This document shows, one piece after another, positions 7,969 to 16,582 of a DNA stretch of 33,366 bases. The stretch comes from a virus: positions 1 to 33,366 of the IMG/VR virus record IMGVR_UViG_3300003319_000064. One strand, written 5' to 3'. The notes below the pieces were generated by a model that was not told the DNA's origin, made no database searches, and saw only the letters and a list, made by a program, of their open reading frames with translations. Made by a program: the position numbers and the translations under genes. Positions within the stretch are counted from its first letter, which is position 1. Each line of letters opens with the position of its first letter.

Positions 7969-8922
7969 ATGATTAAGATCTTAGCGGTGGTATTCATTGC
8001 ATTATCGCTCCTTCTACCTATAAACGTAGAAGCAGCACCTTTAGCCGTAACGTCACCGATGGGATGTACAACAAATGAGGTTTTCGCAGATATACAAGAT
8101 TGGTGGACTCATACCGATCCTGCGAAAGATCACGGTCACTTACACGTAGGTATTTGTTTCCCGTTTGGGAAAGAGATATCAGGGATATATACATTTAGAG
8201 TTCGTTCAGTATTACATGACAATCCCGGTACAATAACACGTTTAGCAATGTATGTAGAATCATCACCTTTAGTAACGGGAACAAAAACATGTGCTCCGAA
8301 TGGCGGATTAGCATGTATACCGACTGTTCCGAGAACACTTAAGGATTGTCTAAAAACGCATGGCGTTTATACAGACAATAATGAGACTTGTACATGGTGG
8401 GATCAATTACAAGTAAACATCGGGGCAGTAAAAGAAGATGGTTATCAAGAATTCCGTATGAAAGGTTATGTAAAAGAACCGGACGGTAAAGAGATGATCG
8501 TTTCTAACGCTCTAATAGCCTATGTGAATAATGGTAGAACGGTTAGTAATACAAGTAATCCTACACGACTAACCGGAAGAGGATGGTATACTGACGCGGG
8601 ATATGCGAATGCAAATATAGAAAATCCGCCGATGAAAACAATACAAGGTATATGGAAACCGTATGTTATATTCAATGCTCCTAGTGGAGATCCGGTAACT
8701 GGCTATTACGCTGCATTAGATACGGATTTTCATAATAATAATCCCGGCATACCGATAAAATCAGGTACAAGTGCATGGAGAGGGAACATTGCTATAGATA
8801 CAACGAAACTAACAAACGGCTGGCATAGATTATTTTTAAAAACGGATGCAAAACAGCCAGATGGATTCACAAATTCTGGAGTACTTGCTATCTGGTTTGA
8901 AGTACGTAATACATTACAATGA
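7969..8922 (+). CDS. Secreted protein of unknown function
   Basis: The product has 317 residues with a clear signal peptide: MIKI, the hydrophobic core LAVVFIALSLLLPI, then a VEAAP cleavage region. The mature part is beta-rich with about six cysteines (for example CTTN, KTCAPNGGLACIP, ETCTWW), which could form disulfides outside the cytoplasm. It does not look like a tail fibre or lysin. The gene has its own strong promoter. The phage also encodes a second secreted protein (19138-19944). Both may modify the host surface or medium, but no function can be read directly. Confidence 0.75.
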   Translation: MIKILAVVFIALSLLLPINVEAAPLAVTSPMGCTTNEVFADIQDWWTHTDPAKDHGHLHVGICFPFGKEISGIYTFRVRSVLHDNPGTITRLAMYVESSPLVTGTKTCAPNGGLACIPTVPRTLKDCLKTHGVYTDNNETCTWWDQLQVNIGAVKEDGYQEFRMKGYVKEPDGKEMIVSNALIAYVNNGRTVSNTSNPTRLTGRGWYTDAGYANANIENPPMKTIQGIWKPYVIFNAPSGDPVTGYYAALDTDFHNNNPGIPIKSGTSAWRGNIAIDTTKLTNGWHRLFLKTDAKQPDGFTNSGVLAIWFEVRNTLQ

Positions 8923-8993
8923 ATTCATTAATAATAATAGTTGTCTTATTGCTATTTGGATTCATATGGACATTCATTAAGACACTTACTTAA
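8919..8993 (+). CDS. 24-residue single-pass membrane peptide
   Basis: The ATG overlaps the TGA of the secreted-protein gene (ATGA). The peptide is almost entirely one membrane segment, SLIIIVVLLLFGFIWTFI, with a short tail. A terminator follows 11 bp later. Coupled translation and clean hydrophobicity make it believable despite its size. Confidence 0.5.
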   Translation: MNSLIIIVVLLLFGFIWTFIKTLT

Positions 8994-9004
8994 GGATATA
9001 CATG

Positions 9005-9036
9005 GCCGCCAGTTATTAAATAATTGGCGGCTTTTT
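9005..9036 (+). terminator. Intrinsic terminator
   Basis: GCCGCCA (9005-9011) pairs with TGGCGGC (9025-9031), with extra A-T pairs inside, followed by CTTTTTA. It ends the secreted-protein unit and lies just before the terminase operon. Confidence 0.9.
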
Positions 9037-9057
9037 ACATGCACATGGAGGAAATAC

Positions 9058-9690
9058 ATGCCACCAAAAATAATACGCGATAATAGATTTGAAGAAACAT
9101 TAACACAGTATAGAAATAAATATAATGTTGATCAATTAGACTCTCCTAATGATATCGCATCGTTACAAACGATGATTAGAAATCAAATACTTATCGAGCA
9201 ACTACAAGAACGTTTAGATGATATAGCACTTGATACTAAAGTAGATCCTATGGAGATCAAGAAAGTACTAGATAGTATTGTTGCTCTATCTCAGACAAAT
9301 CTACAATACGAAAAGAGTTTAGGTATTGATCGTAGAACGCGTAAAACGGACCAAGCGGATAGTATAGCAGATCATATTTTGCGTCTAAAACAACTAGCAT
9401 ACGAGTTTCTAGAAAACGACGATCGTTTACTAAAAGTAACATGTGCAGATTGTTCTATTATGGTAGGTCGTGTATCAGGAGTTTACGACACAACGTATTA
9501 TTATTGTATATTTCAATGTCCACAATGTAAGAAGCATATAATAGTTACGCGTAAAGAGAAAGATATATTCTTTGATGTAAAGGATGCAGACTGGCGTAGG
9601 AAATATCCTATGGAAGTTATTCAAGCAAAAAAGAATAAATCCGCGCCGATTATTCATGAAATAGATGATATTGTATTAGGAGAGGAATAA
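9058..9690 (+). CDS. Terminase small-subunit-like protein with zinc ribbon
   Basis: The product has 210 residues from the ATG after GGAGG. The N-terminal two thirds are helical (QLDSPNDIASLQTMIRNQIL, then DPMEIKKVLDSIVALSQTN, the usual small-terminase helical pattern). Residues about 125-160 hold CADC and CPQC, a zinc ribbon. It sits directly upstream of the large terminase, with adjacent stop and start codons. It would recognise packaging sites and deliver DNA to the motor. The call rests on position and helical pattern. Confidence 0.65.
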   Translation: MPPKIIRDNRFEETLTQYRNKYNVDQLDSPNDIASLQTMIRNQILIEQLQERLDDIALDTKVDPMEIKKVLDSIVALSQTNLQYEKSLGIDRRTRKTDQADSIADHILRLKQLAYEFLENDDRLLKVTCADCSIMVGRVSGVYDTTYYYCIFQCPQCKKHIIVTRKEKDIFFDVKDADWRRKYPMEVIQAKKNKSAPIIHEIDDIVLGEE

Positions 9691-12258
9691 ATGGGTCTTA
9701 AACAAAAGATAAGTAAGGAAGATATAGCGCTATTAGAAATAATAGAGGATGAAGTGTGGTTAGGTCAATTCTTACGCACAACAGGAGATGGTCAAGTAGA
9801 TAAGTCTTTATGGCCTAGTATAGAATGGAATTATAGAGATTATCAAAAACAATTCCTAACGGATAGATCGGAATTTATTCTTTATACTGGTGGTAGAGCT
9901 ATTGGTAAGTGTTCCCCATCTGGCGCTAGGATATATACTACAGAGGGGTATAAGAAGTTAGGTCAATTATCCCGCCGACCTTACTTCATTACCTATGCTT
10001 TAACGCCAGAAATGACAATAGAACAGCGTCGAGCCGTAGCTATCCATGATACGCTTTCTTCTGCATATACGGTTGTTACAGAAAGCGGGCATACGTTTGT
10101 AGGCACAGTAAACCATCCTTTACTTACTCCAGAAGGATATAAGCCTATCTCTCTTTTGAAAGAAGGTAATTATGTTGCAGTTGCCACATACCTACCACAC
10201 GAAAGTACAAATAATGCACTCAAGTGGCATGAATTACGTTTACTAGGCTATATTCTTCTTATGCCTTTGTTTACTGCTCAAGCAAAAATAATGCCGCGTT
10301 ATAAAAAGATCGGCGCTGAGTTAGAAGTAATTGCTGATCGTATGTTACTTACATGGCATAAGGACTTTGACGGCAACTATACACTAAAGCGAAAAGCAGG
10401 ACCATTCAAACATCCCATTACAAGTTTATTAGAAGAAACGAGACTAAAAGAAGCTCTGCATGACTACGGAGCTAAACGCATACCTGATATAATAAAATCA
10501 GAACGTTTAGAAAATATACAAGTATTTATAGAATCACTATTCGCACAGTTTGCTACTATCTCACAGACGAAAATAGAATTAAAAGTTGCAAATACTATCA
10601 TGGCGCAAGATATTCAAGAACTATTATTACGGTTTGGTGTAGAAAGCAAGATATATGAGTATATGAGTCAATGGTATGTAGAGTTATTAGACTACCGTGC
10701 AGTATATAGATTTTTAACTACATTTACTTTGCCGGGAATATCAGTAGGAACATTACCATTACCACCATCTACAAATGATGCAACTGAGTTTATGCGTTAT
10801 GATAAAATAACAAGTATTTACATGTCTCATACTATTACTGATGTATATGCGGTGTATGTTTATGAAGATGAGAACTACATCAGCGATAATGTGTTTGTAC
10901 ATAACTCGGTTATTATTGAAGATAAACTTATTTATGAGATAGTAAACCATGATAGAGAATTTCCTGTAACACATGAGAGTGTTCTTGTTACTCCTAACCA
11001 AGCGCAAATGACGCCATTACTAAATAAGCTAATCATACGATTTACGTCATCGCCGCTATTACGTGGATTTCTTAATAACAACGTAAATAGATCTGAAGGT
11101 ACAATGAAGTTTACTATTAAACAGCGCCCGATGATATTTCATTTTCGTATTGCTGGTAGTCGTGGTGAAAATAATATGATCGGATTGCACTTACCGCGTA
11201 TCAGAGCCGATGAAACACAACTATTTCCCTTAGAAGCATGGACGCAGCTACAGCACTGTTTTAATACATGGGAGCCTAAAACTCAAATAATCGCGGCGGG
11301 GGTACCAAATGGACTTAGAAACAGTGTTCTCTATCAGCTAGATATGCAAAGTCCTAGATATAAGAAATATCATATACCAGCGCATAATAACCCGTACTAT
11401 ACCGTAGAAGATGATCGTGAGAACATACGCCGTTATGGTGGAGAGCAGGATGATAGGTATCAAAACCTTGTATTAGGTCGTCATGGTGCAGCAGCATTCC
11501 AAGTTATTCCCCGCGAAACAATTACTGTAGAAACATATCCGTTTTATAACATGCGTTATAATAGCTCACATGTGAGTAAAGGTTTGCAGTATTACGAGAT
11601 ACTAAAGCGACCAAGATTACCAGAGGGCTTAACAAGTATTGTATTAGCTATTGATACGGGCTTTGTAGATCCTACCGTTATGCATATAATCGGGCGGGAT
11701 AATAAAGGAATCTGGCGTACTTACATACGATATAGACTAACGCGTATTGACTTTAACGAACAACAGAAGATCATAGATTGGGTAGCATCTTATTATAATG
11801 TGCCTATTATAGCAATAGACATTGGTGCTGGTGGTGGTGGAGCAGGTATGATGCATAATCTAAATAATAGTCTTGAGTATAAAGGCAAAGGCTATGACAA
11901 ACGTATTATAGGTTTACAATTCAGAGAAAACGTTATTGCTGGTTATGATGAACAAGGCGAAGAATTAACACAAGACTCTAAGGGCTATGCTGCGAATGAA
12001 TTAGCAAAAATCATACAAGAAGGCACACTAGTATTTAGTGAGCTTGATAATGAAGGATTAAGTCAGATGGAGCGTGTAGCTAAACAGAAAACAACGAGCG
12101 GTAAAGATAGATACTTTATTTTAAGCGATAAGGGAGCTGGCGCTGATGATGATGATCACATATTTGCAAGTTATATCTGTTTTGTATTAAGTATACGTCA
12201 AGAGCCGGAATATAATCAGATAAAGAAATTAGGTAAAGCTACAGGAGCTTACACATAG
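9691..12258 (+). CDS. terL: Terminase large subunit with intein
   Basis: The precursor has 855 residues. After removal of a 332-residue intein the mature protein has about 523. The ATPase Walker A is GGRAIGK|S, split by the intein; Walker B is the region LPRIRADETQLF. The C-terminal nuclease shows the RNase H-like strands VLAIDTGFVDPT and IIAIDIGAGGGGAG and a late acidic DDDDHIFASY, giving the metal-binding acids. It pumps DNA into the prohead and cuts concatemers. It follows the small-terminase-like gene and precedes the portal by 10 bp. Confidence 0.95.
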   Translation: MGLKQKISKEDIALLEIIEDEVWLGQFLRTTGDGQVDKSLWPSIEWNYRDYQKQFLTDRSEFILYTGGRAIGKCSPSGARIYTTEGYKKLGQLSRRPYFITYALTPEMTIEQRRAVAIHDTLSSAYTVVTESGHTFVGTVNHPLLTPEGYKPISLLKEGNYVAVATYLPHESTNNALKWHELRLLGYILLMPLFTAQAKIMPRYKKIGAELEVIADRMLLTWHKDFDGNYTLKRKAGPFKHPITSLLEETRLKEALHDYGAKRIPDIIKSERLENIQVFIESLFAQFATISQTKIELKVANTIMAQDIQELLLRFGVESKIYEYMSQWYVELLDYRAVYRFLTTFTLPGISVGTLPLPPSTNDATEFMRYDKITSIYMSHTITDVYAVYVYEDENYISDNVFVHNSVIIEDKLIYEIVNHDREFPVTHESVLVTPNQAQMTPLLNKLIIRFTSSPLLRGFLNNNVNRSEGTMKFTIKQRPMIFHFRIAGSRGENNMIGLHLPRIRADETQLFPLEAWTQLQHCFNTWEPKTQIIAAGVPNGLRNSVLYQLDMQSPRYKKYHIPAHNNPYYTVEDDRENIRRYGGEQDDRYQNLVLGRHGAAAFQVIPRETITVETYPFYNMRYNSSHVSKGLQYYEILKRPRLPEGLTSIVLAIDTGFVDPTVMHIIGRDNKGIWRTYIRYRLTRIDFNEQQKIIDWVASYYNVPIIAIDIGAGGGGAGMMHNLNNSLEYKGKGYDKRIIGLQFRENVIAGYDEQGEELTQDSKGYAANELAKIIQEGTLVFSELDNEGLSQMERVAKQKTTSGKDRYFILSDKGAGADDDDHIFASYICFVLSIRQEPEYNQIKKLGKATGAYT
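9910..10905 (+). other. Intein within TerL Walker A motif
   Basis: The inserted 332 residues start with Cys (CSPSGARIYTTEGYKKLG, splicing block A), contain GTVNHPLLTPEGYKPISLLK (block B with its Asn-His-Pro) and end DNVFVHN, with Ser as the +1 residue. The middle part has LLGYILLMPLF, where a LAGLIDADG endonuclease would have its acidic helix, but the acidic residue is missing. The homing endonuclease is probably inactive. Splicing rejoins GRAIGK and S and so restores the ATP-binding loop. Confidence 0.9.
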
Positions 12259-12268
12259 AGGCTTATTT

Positions 12269-13792
12269 ATGAATAGATTAGGTAAGGCACAATCAGCGCA
12301 AACCTATACGCTTATGGACTCAAATAATACCATAGGTAATAATATAGGACGTAAGATTGTGTCGGGTTATTATGATCCTTCTACCCCACAAAAACGTAGC
12401 TATCATGATCAAATAAAAATAATACGCTGGTTTTATGAAAATGATCCGATAGCAGGAACGGTTGTTAATAGAATGGCGGATATGTCTATTACAACTGTAC
12501 GTAATCGCAAGAAAACAAAGGGTAATCTCGATCAAGTGCCAGAAGATATACAGGCGTATTTTGATGCGCTGGTTGTACAATTGCGTCCGTTTCTTAAACT
12601 AGCTGCATTAGAATTCCTTGTGCATGGTATGGCTGTACCAGATTATACCTTTCAGAGATTACGCGGGGATAAAATAGCAGAGAAGTTAGGAAGAAAGCGC
12701 TATATTACTATTGATCAAATATGGGTACGTAATCCTGAGCATCTACTACTCAAGAAACGTCCTACTGGGATGGAACGTCAAGTATTACTAAAGACTCCGA
12801 ATGATGATATAGCATTTATACAGAATAAAGGTACTCGTGTAGATGGTACGGAAGATAAAGCAGCTTATCAGTATTTATTAGAAAACTTTCCTGAATACGT
12901 TAGAGCTATACAGAAAGGTATTACTATTTTTCCGTTAGATAATGTGCGGCCAATATTACGTAAACTAACAAGCTATAACGAATATCCTACGCCATTTCTT
13001 ACAAACGCTCTTACCGCATTACAACATAAAGCATATCTCAAAGCAATGGATAGATCTATTGCTAGTCGTGCTATAGAAGCTATTAGACATATTAAGACAG
13101 GAGATAAAGACTTTCCTGCGGATGATGATGATATAAATGCTACAAAGGCAATGGTAGAACAGAATAGTAGTAGTGGTGAACGTATCTTTAACTTCTTTAC
13201 GAATCACACAGTTACTATTGAATGGATCTTTCCACCATTAGACGCTCTCCTAAATGAAGCTAAATACGCAGAGCCTAACGCAGATATATTTCTTGGTTTA
13301 GGATTCCCGCGAATTCTTACTGTAGGAGAAACATTACGTAGTAATGCATCAGATTCTAAGATTGCATCACTTGGTCCTAAAGCGACTTTGGACGATTTAC
13401 GTGATGCACTAACTGCTTGGCTTGTGCGCTTATATGAAGAACTAGCTGAAAAGAATAATTTCTTACGCGTACCAGAGCCGTATTTTGCTCCAATAGCGAC
13501 ATCTGATTACACCGCACTAGTACAGTTTGCAATACAAGCATTAGAAGCAGGAGCTATTAGTAAGGATACCGTAAGTCAATTGTATGGTAGTGATTACGAA
13601 ACAGAGGCGGGTCAAATAGAAACAGAAATTGAGATGGGTGTTCCTTCACCAGCAGAACTACAAAGACAGCAGGAACAGGAGTTTCAAGTAGAGCAAACAG
13701 AGCGTAATCAAGCATTTCAGAAAGAGCAGACACAAAACAATCAAGAGTTTCTTTCTAAGAATAAACCCGCGCAGAATAATAAAGAAGAATAA
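12269..13792 (+). CDS. Portal protein
   Basis: The product has 507 residues and follows terL directly, as portals do. The N-terminus is followed by a helical wing/stem pattern (IIRWFYENDPIAGTVVNRMA, then the ADDDDINATKAMVEQNSSSGER loop), and the clip/crown region ends in a Gln/Glu-rich coiled tail (LQRQQEQEFQVEQTERNQ). Its length fits phage portals (about 450-550). It forms the dodecameric ring at the DNA-entry vertex. The stop shares one base with the next start. A GC-rich island (13766-13772) lies just before the amidase start. Confidence 0.85.
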   Translation: MNRLGKAQSAQTYTLMDSNNTIGNNIGRKIVSGYYDPSTPQKRSYHDQIKIIRWFYENDPIAGTVVNRMADMSITTVRNRKKTKGNLDQVPEDIQAYFDALVVQLRPFLKLAALEFLVHGMAVPDYTFQRLRGDKIAEKLGRKRYITIDQIWVRNPEHLLLKKRPTGMERQVLLKTPNDDIAFIQNKGTRVDGTEDKAAYQYLLENFPEYVRAIQKGITIFPLDNVRPILRKLTSYNEYPTPFLTNALTALQHKAYLKAMDRSIASRAIEAIRHIKTGDKDFPADDDDINATKAMVEQNSSSGERIFNFFTNHTVTIEWIFPPLDALLNEAKYAEPNADIFLGLGFPRILTVGETLRSNASDSKIASLGPKATLDDLRDALTAWLVRLYEELAEKNNFLRVPEPYFAPIATSDYTALVQFAIQALEAGAISKDTVSQLYGSDYETEAGQIETEIEMGVPSPAELQRQQEQEFQVEQTERNQAFQKEQTQNNQEFLSKNKPAQNNKEE

Positions 13793-14601
13793 TGCATATA
13801 GATACAACAACATATAATAAAGCACAACGTATACCATATAATCCTAAAAAGGCATGCGGATATCAGCCACGACCATTAGGACGTTTATCTATTCGTTCAA
13901 TTCTCGATCATACCACAAATGGACATGCGGGAACATCATTAGAACAAGAAGCGGCATATATCGCTAATTCTAGAGAAATATCCTCACATTACCTTATCGG
14001 TAAAGAAGGAGATATTATAGAGTTCCTAGACCCTTTATTATATATTGCTTATCATGCCGGTTGTGTTCGTTCTATGGCGTTTAGTAATCCTTTTTCTATC
14101 GGTGTAGAGATGCATAACACTCCAGTAGAAGGTCACTGTTCTATAAAGCAGCTAGAGTCTTTAGACTGGCTTGTACGCGATCTAATAACACGTTTTAACA
14201 TACAGAAGAAATATATAGAAACACATAGAGCGGTAGCTATTTATTGCAAAGGGCATCCATTAGCAGGTCAATTAGGAAGAAAGATAGATCCGAGTGGTTT
14301 TCCTGATAGTGAGTTTTATGCATGGCGCGAGTTATTATATACACCTGTACCTGTAGTAAAAACATATGAAGTCATCGCTGATAGCGTTAATATACGAACT
14401 GCGCCGTTTGTCGGTAATAACATCGCCGGGAAATTATATAAAGGTGATATATTTACCTCTATTGCGCAGAAGAGAGACGAACATAAACAATACATTAAAG
14501 GTACAGACATATGGGCACATCTTACAAAAGGTGTTAGCCAGGGAAAAGATGTAAGCGGATTAGGTTTTGTGCATACATCGAATCTAAAACTAATAGGATA
14601 A
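13792..14601 (+). CDS. N-acetylmuramoyl-L-alanine amidase (endolysin) with SH3 domain
   Basis: The product has 269 residues. Residues about 30-170 form an Amidase_2/PGRP-like domain: zinc ligand His in SILDHTT, SSHYLIGKEGDI, YHAG, SIGVEMHN, the second His in ETHRAVA, and KIDPSGF with the third ligand. Residues about 190-268 form a bacterial SH3 domain (YEVIADSVNIRTAP, then GFVHTSNLKLIG) for wall binding. It cuts the bond between muramic acid and the peptide stem for lysis. It has no signal peptide, so release needs a holin, which the next genes may provide. Confidence 0.9.
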   Translation: MHIDTTTYNKAQRIPYNPKKACGYQPRPLGRLSIRSILDHTTNGHAGTSLEQEAAYIANSREISSHYLIGKEGDIIEFLDPLLYIAYHAGCVRSMAFSNPFSIGVEMHNTPVEGHCSIKQLESLDWLVRDLITRFNIQKKYIETHRAVAIYCKGHPLAGQLGRKIDPSGFPDSEFYAWRELLYTPVPVVKTYEVIADSVNIRTAPFVGNNIAGKLYKGDIFTSIAQKRDEHKQYIKGTDIWAHLTKGVSQGKDVSGLGFVHTSNLKLIG

Positions 14602-14605
14602 ACAC

Positions 14606-15031
14606 ATGACAACACGAATACCGAATAGGAGAAAAACGGCTGCAATTAAAGTGTGGCTTTATATCAGCAGACCATTTCAGATAACACGCGTATTAGAGCT
14701 TTTATATATGTTGAACTGGATGCTTTACGCGGTATTATCGTTCTTACCTGAGCAATATACTGGCGGCTCATTATTTAGGATATTACGAGCATTCTTTAAT
14801 CAAATAACAATAAGCACTATATTCGTTATTATAGCATTTATTCATATATATGCTCTTATAGGTAATGTTATTTTCCTAAGAAAACTAACACTTTTATTTA
14901 ATATCGGTTTATTATTTTATATAACAACAATAGCATTACAAGCAACGCCATTTTCTGCTGGTATCGGATATCTCATTATACTTATTGGGGTAAGTATTTT
15001 CTCTTTTTGGAGAATGGATGAGACGGCATAG
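14606..15031 (+). CDS. Multi-pass membrane protein, holin-region
   Basis: The product has 141 residues with a basic N-terminus and about four membrane segments (around LLYMLNWMLYAVLSFL, TISTIFVIIAFIHIYALIG, LLFNIGLLFYITTIAL, GIGYLIILIGVSIFSFW). It begins 4 bp after the amidase stop. Position suggests a holin or lysis-related membrane protein; the sequence shows no diagnostic motif. Confidence 0.6.
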   Translation: MTTRIPNRRKTAAIKVWLYISRPFQITRVLELLYMLNWMLYAVLSFLPEQYTGGSLFRILRAFFNQITISTIFVIIAFIHIYALIGNVIFLRKLTLLFNIGLLFYITTIALQATPFSAGIGYLIILIGVSIFSFWRMDETA

Positions 15032-15033
15032 TT

Positions 15034-15444
15034 ATGGAACAATATATTATCCCCGCGCTTATTTCAGTAGCCGGAATTGTTATAACGGTCGTAGTGAATT
15101 TATGGCTAGGTATAGCGAAACAAAAAGCAGAAAACAGAGCCGCTACTATAAGCGTGGAAACAGCTTTTAGAGATGACTTGCTTGCACTTGTAGAGCGACA
15201 TGAAAAACAACTACAGGTGAAAGAAGAGATAATAACGGCGCGGGATAGAAAACTAGAAGAACGAGAATCAAAGATAAACTCATTACAAGAAATAGCTTCT
15301 GGTCAATTAGCTATTATTACTGATCTTAAAATAGCAATAAAGAATCTTGAAGCAGAAGTTAAAGAATTACGTACTGAACTAGATAAATTTAACAAGAAGC
15401 TCTATTATGTTCGCCCTTCTACAAGTGGTGAACAAACAACATAG
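15034..15444 (+). CDS. Membrane-anchored coiled-coil protein
   Basis: The product has 136 residues. One N-terminal membrane segment (PALISVAGIVITVVVNLWLG) is followed by a ~90-residue charged coiled coil. This layout is like spanin-type or holin-accessory proteins in lysis cassettes. It starts 2 bp after the previous gene. Function is inferred from layout only. Confidence 0.55.
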   Translation: MEQYIIPALISVAGIVITVVVNLWLGIAKQKAENRAATISVETAFRDDLLALVERHEKQLQVKEEIITARDRKLEERESKINSLQEIASGQLAIITDLKIAIKNLEAEVKELRTELDKFNKKLYYVRPSTSGEQTT

Positions 15445-15451
15445 GTATATT

Positions 15452-15892
15452 ATGAACTTTTTAACTCCAGATGACGCTAAATACTTACTAGGCGGTTTAG
15501 GTATCATTATACCTTTTGTTATTGCATGGCTACCGACACTAAAGGTATCTGATTATGCAAAGTTCGGCATTTTAGCGTTGCTTTCTTTGATCGGTGGTTT
15601 TCTTACGCTTGTGTCTACTAATCAGTTAATAACTGGCGGCACGTTAATTCAAAATGGATCGCTTGTATTAACTGCCGCGCAAGTATTTTATTACGCTGCA
15701 TTTAGAGTATTAGGATTAGAACGTGTTCTATTCCCACAACAAGCGCTTACTACAGAGGTTAAAGAACAAGCAAAGCAAGAAAGTCCTACAGTTACAACAC
15801 AGCAAGCAAGAGATATTCTTGACCCTAATGCACCACCAGCCGTACAAGTTACTACTGCAATCGTAAACGATAAAGAACAAGAAAAATCTTAA
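15452..15892 (+). CDS. Holin-like membrane protein
   Basis: The product has 146 residues from ATG 15452; an upstream in-frame ATG would overlap the previous gene. Two or three membrane helices lie in residues 10-95 (LLGGLGIIIPFVIAWLP, FGILALLSLIGGFLTLV, then LVLTAAQVFYYAAFRVLG). They are followed by a polar, acidic tail. Size and topology suit a holin, the timer that lets the amidase reach the wall. It is the last gene of the rightward structural operon. Confidence 0.6.
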   Translation: MNFLTPDDAKYLLGGLGIIIPFVIAWLPTLKVSDYAKFGILALLSLIGGFLTLVSTNQLITGGTLIQNGSLVLTAAQVFYYAAFRVLGLERVLFPQQALTTEVKEQAKQESPTVTTQQARDILDPNAPPAVQVTTAIVNDKEQEKS

Positions 15893-15914
15893 CTAAAATA
15901 CAACGATTAGGGTA

Positions 15915-15943
15915 TTGACAAAGAGACTCAGCGGGTGTATGAT
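15915..15943 (+). promoter_or_regulatory. Sigma70-type promoter P1 upstream of the tRNA region
   Basis: TTGACA (15915-15920), a 17-bp spacer and TATGAT (15938-15943). Transcription would start just before the 15-bp hairpin at 15951-16000. Confidence 0.8.
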
Positions 15944-15950
15944 ACGCACA

Positions 15951-16000
15951 TATCAGAGAAGTGAATAAATCAGGTGTCTATTCCGTTCACTTCTCTGATA
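15951..16000 (+). ncRNA. 15-bp hairpin between tandem promoters
   Basis: TATCAGAGAAGTGAA pairs perfectly with TTCACTTCTCTGATA around a 20-nt loop. It starts about 8 bp after the first -10 box and ends 2 bp before the next -35 box. No T tract follows, so it is not a standard terminator. It may be a small stable RNA or a 5' cap structure. Confidence 0.6.
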
Positions 16001-16001
16001 C

Positions 16002-16030
16002 TTGACAAATAAAAAGAACTGTGTTATTAT
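16002..16030 (+). promoter_or_regulatory. Sigma70-type promoter P2 of the tRNA cluster
   Basis: TTGACA (16002-16007), a 17-bp spacer and TATTAT (16025-16030), ending 10 bp before the first tRNA. Confidence 0.8.
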
Positions 16031-16040
16031 CCTAGAGCGA

Positions 16041-16116
16041 TGCGAGAGGGGGGCTGGAAGTCCTGACATGCCTCATAAGCAAGTCTAGAAGCGTTCAATT
16101 CGCTTTCTCGCTACCA
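16041..16116 (+). tRNA. tRNA-Met(CAT), initiator-like
   Basis: The anticodon loop is CTCATAA. The T-arm is AAGCG-TTCAATT-CGCTT. The acceptor pairs GCGAGA with TCTCGC, but positions 1 and 72 are T and T, an unpaired end as in bacterial initiator tRNAs. CCA is encoded. The anticodon stem has one A-A mismatch and lacks the initiator GGG/CCC pairs, so elongator or CAT-Ile identity stays open. Confidence 0.7.
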
Positions 16117-16117
16117 T

Positions 16118-16167
16118 TAGACTCTTACAGCAAATCAAAAATCACTGATATGAACAAACAGAGTCTA
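16118..16167 (+). ncRNA. CAGCA stem-loop RNA, copy a
   Basis: TAGACTC pairs with GAGTCTA (7 bp), enclosing an A-rich loop with CAGCA 3 nt inside the 5' strand. It starts one base after the CCA of tRNA-Met. See the CAGCA family finding. Confidence 0.65.
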
Positions 16168-16173
16168 GGCATA

Positions 16174-16204
16174 CTAGAATATAAACTGCGGGGAATATAT
16201 TCTA
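16174..16204 (+). repeat. Hairpin with GC island in the loop
   Basis: TAGAATATA pairs with TATATTCTA; the loop holds the GC-rich block CTGCGGGG. It lies just upstream of the tRNA-like RNA at 16216. Confidence 0.5.
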
Positions 16205-16215
16205 ACGTGCAACAT

Positions 16216-16297
16216 GGGGCATACTTGGCGTAGATTGCCGTTTAAGACCTGAAAAGGAAACGGTAAGACGGGGATTCGACTTCCCCATGCTCCACCA
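16216..16297 (+). ncRNA. tRNA-like RNA without anticodon loop
   Basis: Acceptor GGGGCAT pairs with ATGCTCC, followed by A and CCA. The T-arm is GGGGA-TTCGACT-TCCCC. A short stem GGC/GCC takes the D-arm place. Where an anticodon arm should be, GTTT pairs with AAAC and encloses CCT-GAAA-AGG, a GNRA-capped hairpin with a 4-nt bulge. No 7-nt anticodon loop with a normal stem can be drawn. It is probably a tRNA mimic rather than a decoding tRNA. A tmRNA is excluded by size. Confidence 0.6.
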
Positions 16298-16300
16298 AAT

Positions 16301-16371
16301 GGGATGAACATGCGCATATCACGGCAAAGATCTTTACAGATCGAGGTAGTTCGAGTCTACCACTCCCACCA
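16301..16371 (+). ncRNA. Degenerate tRNA-like RNA
   Basis: A perfect T-arm, GGTAG-TTCGAGT-CTACC, and an encoded CCA are present, but only GGGA/TCCC pairs in the acceptor. In the anticodon place sits GATCT-TTAC-AGATC, a 5-bp stem with a 4-nt loop. A tRNA with a 6-nt loop TTTACA and anticodon-like TAC is a weak alternative. It could be a decayed tRNA or another anticodon-less mimic. Confidence 0.4.
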
Positions 16372-16424
16372 ATTAAGTTGTCAGTACAATCACACGTATG
16401 AACTGACGAGCTGATAGGAGAAGA

Positions 16425-16484
16425 ATGAAAGTAGGTTTGTATTCTTTTATTGTAAAGGAGGATGCCTATGATGGGGGAATATAA
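16425..16484 (+). CDS. Possible 19-residue peptide
   Basis: The ATG stands 5 nt after AGGAG and the frame runs to TAA (MKVGLYSFIVKEDAYDGGI). A hairpin ATGGGG/CCCCAT spans its end. Good ribosome site, but very short and without known relatives. Confidence 0.3.
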   Translation: MKVGLYSFIVKEDAYDGGI

Positions 16485-16549
16485 AGCCCCATAAAATAAG
16501 AACATTATATATATTTTTTATTTTATTGATTATTTTCTTTTATCAGTTT

Positions 16550-16582
16550 GCTAGTATCTGAGTAAAACTAGCGGATACTAGC
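16550..16582 (+). ncRNA. 9-bp hairpin next to long-stem RNA
   Basis: GCTAGTATC pairs with GATACTAGC around a 15-nt loop. Its last two bases are shared with the 13-bp stem that starts at 16581, so the two stack or compete. Confidence 0.5.

Noticed and set aside
16216-16297. tmRNA
   Set aside because: The GGGGC start and TTCGACT T-loop recall tmRNA, but 82 nt leaves no room for a tag frame.
16242-16505. Minus-strand frame of 87 codons in the tRNA region
   Set aside because: It runs through two tRNA-like genes on the other strand and has no ribosome site or known pattern.
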